A stretch of 64,000 nt of DNA, taken from the NCBI RefSeq assembly GCF_014656195.1, contig NZ_BNBY01000003.1, positions 1 to 64,000 of the forward strand, read 5' to 3'. Position 1 is the first letter of the stretch. Each line of letters starts with the position of its first letter. Below are positions 59,952-64,000 of this stretch, piece by piece. A program made the position numbers and the translations under genes. Origin of the DNA: Kitasatospora xanthocidica (GTDB lineage: Bacteria; Actinomycetota; Actinomycetes; Streptomycetales; Streptomycetaceae). The notes beneath the pieces are model-generated. The model saw only the letters and a list, made by a program, of their open reading frames with translations, did not search any database and was not told where the DNA came from.

Positions 59952-62366
59952 ATGCGGAGCACCCCGAACCCCCGGAGCACCCCGAGAACGCCGAGTACCC
60001 CGAGAACGCCGGGATTCCGACGCCGGACCCTCGCCGCGGCCTCGGCCGCCGGCGTGGTGGCGGCGCTGGTCGCACTGCCCGCCGGCGCGGCCCAGGCGGC
60101 GTCCCCCGACATCGTGATCAGCCAGGTGTACGGCGGCGGCGGCAACTCCGGTGCCCCGTACACCAACGACTTCGTCGAGCTGTACAACCGCGGCACCGCG
60201 CCGGTGACCGTCACCGGCTGGACGGTGCAGTACGCCTCGGCCGGCGGCTCGTCCTGGTCGCGGACCACCCTGTCCGGCACGATCGCGCCCGGCCACTACT
60301 TCCTGGTCCAGGAGGCCGCCGGAGCCGGCGCCGGCAGCGCCCTGCCGACGCCGGACGCGACCGGCACGATCGCCCTGTCGGCGACCTCCGGCAAGGTCGC
60401 GCTGGTCACCAACGGCACCGCGCTGACCTGCGGTTCCGGCTGCGCCACCCAGCCCGGGGTGAAGGACTTCATCGGCTACGGCTCCAGCGCCACCTCCGCC
60501 GAGGGCTCCCCGACCGGCAACCTGTCCAACACCACCGCCGCCCTGCGCGCGGGCGGCGGCACCACCGACACCGACAACAACGCGGCGGACTTCGCGCTCG
60601 CCACGCCCACGCCGCGCAACTCCTCCTCCACCGGCGGCGGTGGCACCGGCGGCACCCGCATCCACGACATCCAGGGCGCCGCCCGCACCTCCCCGCTGGC
60701 CGGCTCCGCGGTCAGCGCGGTGCCCGGCGTGGTGACCGCCGTCGGCCCCAACGGCTTCTGGTACCAGGACCCGCAGCCCGACAGCGACCCCGGCACCAGC
60801 GAGGGCGTCTACGTCTACACCGCCGGCGCGCCCACCGTCGCGGTCGGCGACTCGGTGACGGTGAGCGCCACCGTCAGCCAGTACCGCCCGGGCGGCACCG
60901 GCGGCACCACCAACCTGTCGATCACCGAACTCACCGCGCCCACCGTCACGGTGGTCGCCCACAACGCGCCGCTGCCGGCCGCCACCCTGGTCGGCCCGGG
61001 CGGCCGGATACCCCCGTCCGCGGTCATCTCCAGCGTCACCTCCGGCGACGTCGAGACCGCCGGGAACTATCAGCCCGCCACCGACGGCCTGGACTTCTGG
61101 GAGTCCCTGGAGGGCATGCGGGTCGAGATCGACGACGCGGCCGTGGTCGGGCCGACCAACAAGTACGGCGAGCTCCCCGTCGTCCCGCAGGGCAGCACCA
61201 CCCGCACCAACCGGGGCGGCATCCTGCTCCAGGCCGGTGACGGCAACCCGGAGCGGGTCGTCCTCGGCAAGGCGCTCGCGCCCACCCCGACCGCGAACAC
61301 CGGCGACACCCTGACCGGCGCCACCGTCGGCGTGCTCGACTACGCCTTCGGCAACTTCACCCTCCAGGTCACCGCGACCCCCGCGGTCACCTCCGGCGGC
61401 ACCGCCCCCGAGGTCACCACCGCGCCGACGGCCGGTCAGCTCGCCGCCGCCACCTTCAACGTGGAGAACCTCGCCCCCTCCGACCCGCAGAGCAAGTTCG
61501 ACGGCCTCGCGGCGGGCATCGTCACCAACCTGCGCTCGCCCGACCTGGTCGCCCTCGAGGAGATCCAGGACAACAGCGGCGCCACCGACGACGGCACGGT
61601 CAGCGCCACCCAGACCCTCGCCAAGCTCACCGCGGCCGTCACCGCGGCCGGCGGCCCCGCCTACTCGTACCGCGAGATCGACCCGGTGGACGGCCAGGAC
61701 GGCGGGCAGCCCGGCGGCAACATCCGCCAGGTGTTCCTGTTCCGCACCGACCGCGGCCTCTCCTTCACCGACCGCCCCGGCGCCGGCTCCACCACCGCCG
61801 ACTCCGTGGTGAACGCGGGCGGCACGCCGCGGCTCGCCTACTCCCCCGGACGGATCGACCCGGGCAACGCGGCCTTCTCCTCCAGCCGCAAGCCGCTGGC
61901 CGGCGAGTTCCGCTGGAACGGCAAGCCGGTCTTCGTGATCGCCAACCACTTCAACTCCAAGGGCGGCGACCAGCCCCTCTTCGGCCGCTACCAGCAGCCG
62001 TCCCACCCCTCGGAGAGCCAGCGCCACGACCAGGCGACCGCGGTGAAGGGCTTCACCGACCAGATCATGGCCGTCGACCCGAACGCCTCGGTCATCGTGC
62101 TCGGCGACCTCAACGACTTCGAGTTCTCCCAGACCGCCGACATCCTCACCGCCGGCGGCTCGCTCACCGACCTGCCGCGCACCCTGCCGCTGCCCGAGCG
62201 CTACACCTACGTGTACGAGGGCAACTCGCAGGTGCTCGACCACATCCTGATCTCCCGCGCGCTGGCGGCCACCTCGTACGGCTACGACATCGTGCACATC
62301 AACAGCGAGTTCAGCAACCAGCTCAGCGACCACGACCCGCAGGTGGTGCGCATCCCGCTGCCGTAA
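59952..62366 (+). CDS. Secreted ExeM/NucH-type endonuclease with lamin-tail domain
   Basis: An 804-residue exported nuclease. A Ser/Thr/Pro-rich Tat-like leader (FRRRTLAAASAAG) is followed by a lamin-tail domain (about 45-200: VISQVYGGGGNSG, DFVELYNRG), an OB-fold part (about 235-500) and an endonuclease/exonuclease/phosphatase domain. NVENL, LEEIQDN, NHFNSKGGD, GDLNDFE and SDHDPQV make the metal-dependent active site. It should degrade extracellular DNA for nutrients. AGGAG lies 9 nt before the ATG. It is divergent from the chitinase and may share its dre-containing region. Confidence 0.9.
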   Translation: MRSTPNPRSTPRTPSTPRTPGFRRRTLAAASAAGVVAALVALPAGAAQAASPDIVISQVYGGGGNSGAPYTNDFVELYNRGTAPVTVTGWTVQYASAGGSSWSRTTLSGTIAPGHYFLVQEAAGAGAGSALPTPDATGTIALSATSGKVALVTNGTALTCGSGCATQPGVKDFIGYGSSATSAEGSPTGNLSNTTAALRAGGGTTDTDNNAADFALATPTPRNSSSTGGGGTGGTRIHDIQGAARTSPLAGSAVSAVPGVVTAVGPNGFWYQDPQPDSDPGTSEGVYVYTAGAPTVAVGDSVTVSATVSQYRPGGTGGTTNLSITELTAPTVTVVAHNAPLPAATLVGPGGRIPPSAVISSVTSGDVETAGNYQPATDGLDFWESLEGMRVEIDDAAVVGPTNKYGELPVVPQGSTTRTNRGGILLQAGDGNPERVVLGKALAPTPTANTGDTLTGATVGVLDYAFGNFTLQVTATPAVTSGGTAPEVTTAPTAGQLAAATFNVENLAPSDPQSKFDGLAAGIVTNLRSPDLVALEEIQDNSGATDDGTVSATQTLAKLTAAVTAAGGPAYSYREIDPVDGQDGGQPGGNIRQVFLFRTDRGLSFTDRPGAGSTTADSVVNAGGTPRLAYSPGRIDPGNAAFSSSRKPLAGEFRWNGKPVFVIANHFNSKGGDQPLFGRYQQPSHPSESQRHDQATAVKGFTDQIMAVDPNASVIVLGDLNDFEFSQTADILTAGGSLTDLPRTLPLPERYTYVYEGNSQVLDHILISRALAATSYGYDIVHINSEFSNQLSDHDPQVVRIPLP

Positions 62367-62382
62367 CGGGCCCGGCCCGGGC

Positions 62383-62436
62383 GGTGCCGGCCTCCCCCTC
62401 CCGCGCACTGGGGGGGGGGGGGGGAGGCCGGCACCG
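62383..62436. terminator. Long terminator hairpin containing a 15-G tract
   Basis: The left arm CGGTGCCGGCCTCCCCC (62383-62399) pairs with the right end of a stem (…GAGGCCGGCACCG to 62436) whose inner part is an uninterrupted run of 15 G (62410-62424). It lies between the converging nuclease and SDR genes. Confidence 0.75.
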
Positions 62437-62472
62437 GTCCGTTCCAGGGCCCGGCGGTGGGCATGCCGGGGC

Positions 62473-63333
62473 TCAGGAGGCGGGTTCCCGGGGGACGATC
62501 CGGTGGTTGAAGGGGACTGTGCCCGGGTCCAGGGCGGTGGCGCCGCCGTCGACGGTGAGGGTCGCGCCGTTGACGAAGGAGGCCGCCGGGGACAGCAGCC
62601 AGGCGATGGCCTCGGCGACCTCCCGCGGGTCGGCCGGACGGCCCGCCGGGAGCAGCCGGGTGGCCTCGGCGTAGGCCGCGTCCAGACCGCCGTCGCCGGA
62701 ACCGTCGCCGACGCCTCCGCCGGCACCCTCGCCGTCGCCCAGCCGCGCCTCCTCCGCGAAGCGGGCCATCCGGCGGTCGGCCATCTCGGTGCGCACCCAG
62801 CTGGGGCACACCGTGTTGGCCCGCAGCCCGCGCGAGCCGTAGTCGACGGCCAGTGAGCTGCACAGCTGCAGCAGCGCCGCCTTGGACGCGGCGTAGGCGG
62901 CGTTGCCCGTGCCGTTGCGCAGCGCCGAGACGGAGGCCACCGCGACGACGGCGCCGCGGGCGCGCAGCAGATGCGGCAGGGCCGCCCGCATCGTCAGGAA
63001 CGGACCGGTGAGGTTGGTGCGCAGCACCAGGTCCCAGTCCTCGTCGGAGGTCTCGCCGACGCCGCCGCCGCGGCCGACCCCCGCGTTGACGACCAGTCCG
63101 TCGAGCCGCCCGAAGCGGGCGACGGTGCTCTCGACGAGGTCGCGTACGGCCTCGGGGTCGGTCGTGTCAGCCGGGTGGGCCAGCGCGCCGGTCCGCTCGG
63201 CGACGCCGTCCAGCGGCTCGCTCCGCCGCCCGGAGACGACGACCCGGTGACCCCCCTCGCACAGCAGCCGCGCGGTGGCCGCGCCGATGCCCGTACCGCC
63301 GCCTGTCACGATGACAACTCGTTGTTCCGCCAT
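62473..63333 (-). CDS. SDR-family NAD(P)-dependent oxidoreductase
   Basis: A 286-residue classical SDR. TGGGTGIG binds the cofactor, NAGVGRGG follows, and the Ser-Tyr-Lys triad is in ASVSALRNGTGNAAYAASK. A Gly/Asp-rich insertion (EGAGGGVGDGSGDGGLDAA, about residues 202-220) sits in the substrate-loop region and is unusual. GGAGGGGAAGG lies just upstream of the ATG. No partner gene indicates the substrate. Confidence 0.87.
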   Translation of the reverse strand: MAEQRVVIVTGGGTGIGAATARLLCEGGHRVVVSGRRSEPLDGVAERTGALAHPADTTDPEAVRDLVESTVARFGRLDGLVVNAGVGRGGGVGETSDEDWDLVLRTNLTGPFLTMRAALPHLLRARGAVVAVASVSALRNGTGNAAYAASKAALLQLCSSLAVDYGSRGLRANTVCPSWVRTEMADRRMARFAEEARLGDGEGAGGGVGDGSGDGGLDAAYAEATRLLPAGRPADPREVAEAIAWLLSPAASFVNGATLTVDGGATALDPGTVPFNHRIVPREPAS

Positions 63334-63466
63334 GGACCTTCCCCTCCGATCGACCGCAAACCACCAGCTGTATCACAGGGCCCCGGCCGGACCGTGGCCG
63401 GACGGTGGTTCGTCCGGATGGCCACCGGCGGGTGCGGCGCGCCCGACCCCCGGCGACGTTGGGGGG

Positions 63467-63823
63467 ATGGACACCGTCATCGTGCTGGAACCCGACACCC
63501 CGACCAACGTCCGGATCCTCGGACCCGACCGCAGACCGGCGGACCCCGAGAACCCGGTGCGCCGTGCCCACGCCGCCCCGGCCGAGGCGTCCGGCCTCTG
63601 CGGCCCGCACACCCTGTGCGGCCTGGACACCTCCGACATGACCATGGCGCCACGACATTCCACCGAAACCACCGCCGACCGGCCCCGGCACCGCCCCCAC
63701 TGGAGCACCTGCGGCACCTGCCGCACCGCCGAGGAGCGCACCGGGCCCCGCACACCCCACCCGGCCACCCCCCACACCCCTCCCGATGACCACACCCCCA
63801 CCGGCGAGGCCCCGGCCCCCTGA
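63467..63823 (+). CDS. Small hypothetical protein with cysteine motifs
   Basis: A 118-residue protein with an orderly N-terminus (MDTVIVLEPDTPTNVRILGP), two cysteine pairs (GLCGPHTLCGLD and STCGTCRTAEE) and a long Pro/Thr/His-rich tail. The four cysteines could bind zinc. A G6 ribosome site lies directly before the ATG and the frame runs to a terminator-like hairpin at 63841. I do not recognise the family; it may be a short regulatory or metal-binding protein. Confidence 0.6.
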   Translation: MDTVIVLEPDTPTNVRILGPDRRPADPENPVRRAHAAPAEASGLCGPHTLCGLDTSDMTMAPRHSTETTADRPRHRPHWSTCGTCRTAEERTGPRTPHPATPHTPPDDHTPTGEAPAP

Positions 63824-63840
63824 CCCACCCCCGGCGGCAC

Positions 63841-63865
63841 GGCCCGAGGCGGGGAGCCCCGGGCC
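63841..63865. terminator. Probable terminator
   Basis: GGCCCGAGGC and GCCCCGGGCC pair with one mismatch around GGGGA, 17 bp after the small gene. Beyond it, to the window end, I see nothing identifiable. Confidence 0.5.
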
Positions 63866-64000
63866 GGCGGCCGTGGTCCTCCGAATGCCCGAACCCCGGT
63901 AGCGCTCGGCAGAGCGGCGAGGAGGCTGGAAGGAGTACGGCAGTTCCGGGCTCCCTCCAGCGGTGAGACCGACGGTCGTTCCAGTTGTCCGTCTCCAGGA

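Noticed and set aside
63866..64000. Possible tRNA 3' end or new gene at the window edge
   Set aside because: No T-loop or acceptor pairing could be made and no start codon has convincing coding sequence before the window ends.

Overview
The window comes from a very high-GC actinomycete, most likely Streptomycetaceae (Streptomyces or Kitasatospora; I cannot tell which). The signs are G/C-ending codons throughout, frequent GTG starts, leaderless promoters, GTGA/ATGA start-stop overlaps, an LAxTG sortase signal, a DasR-like operator and actinobacterial cobalamin riboswitches. I see no rRNA, tRNA, CRISPR array, insertion sequence or phage gene. Most coding calls rest on protein family recognition by eye; no database search was run.

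Layout, part 1 (0-24 kb). 0-2.8 kb: an aminophosphonate-type set (FAD oxidoreductase, GntR regulator, phosphonatase-like hydrolase) with two matching operators. 2.9-5.8 kb: a DUF4232 lipoprotein, then a cobalamin riboswitch with cbtB-cbtA and a divergent histidine-phosphatase-fold protein that lacks its catalytic histidines. 5.9-11.6 kb: a RamB/ScfR regulator facing aceA-aceB and a 3-hydroxyacyl-CoA dehydrogenase (glyoxylate shunt and short-chain acyl metabolism). 11.7-20.2 kb: two riboswitch-led operons that encode bacterial versions of the two halves of animal transcobalamin (an alpha/alpha-barrel protein and a DUF4430 protein). One pair is secreted. The other is anchored to the cell surface and co-transcribed with a complete ECF transporter. 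20.4-22.0 kb: a 17-bp tandem array upstream of a membrane Ser/Thr kinase.

Layout, part 2 (22-48.9 kb). 22-24.9 kb: a flavin monooxygenase facing a sugar-nucleotide epimerase. 25-39.3 kb: a two-component system, a fused glycosyltransferase, a methyltransferase, a GT87-type enzyme, MTA phosphorylase, and three versions of a cytochrome-b plus molybdopterin oxidoreductase module. A TTCGnnnTCCGTAAG box sits at nearly constant distance from three of the promoters here. The region also holds a four-repeat secreted protein, a PLP-fold protein without its lysine and a broken secreted-protein gene. 39.4-47.2 kb: a DeoR-controlled sugar importer with a SIS isomerase and a secreted GH31 enzyme. 47.5-48.8 kb: a SigE-type sigma factor and its partner.

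Layout, part 3 (48.9-64 kb). 48.9-57.7 kb: the six enzyme types of a ketomemicin-type pseudotripeptide cluster (amidinotransferase, aldolase, alpha-oxoamine synthase, MaoC dehydratase, MDR reductase, PGM1-type ligase), plus a shortened STAND NTPase. Two of its operons share a 28/29-nt promoter element. 57.8-64 kb: a DasR-type chitinase, a secreted nuclease, an SDR oxidoreductase and a small cysteine-containing protein.

The most notable system is the split transcobalamin-like cobalamin capture and uptake locus. Together with cbtBA it gives three cobalamin riboswitches within 16 kb.
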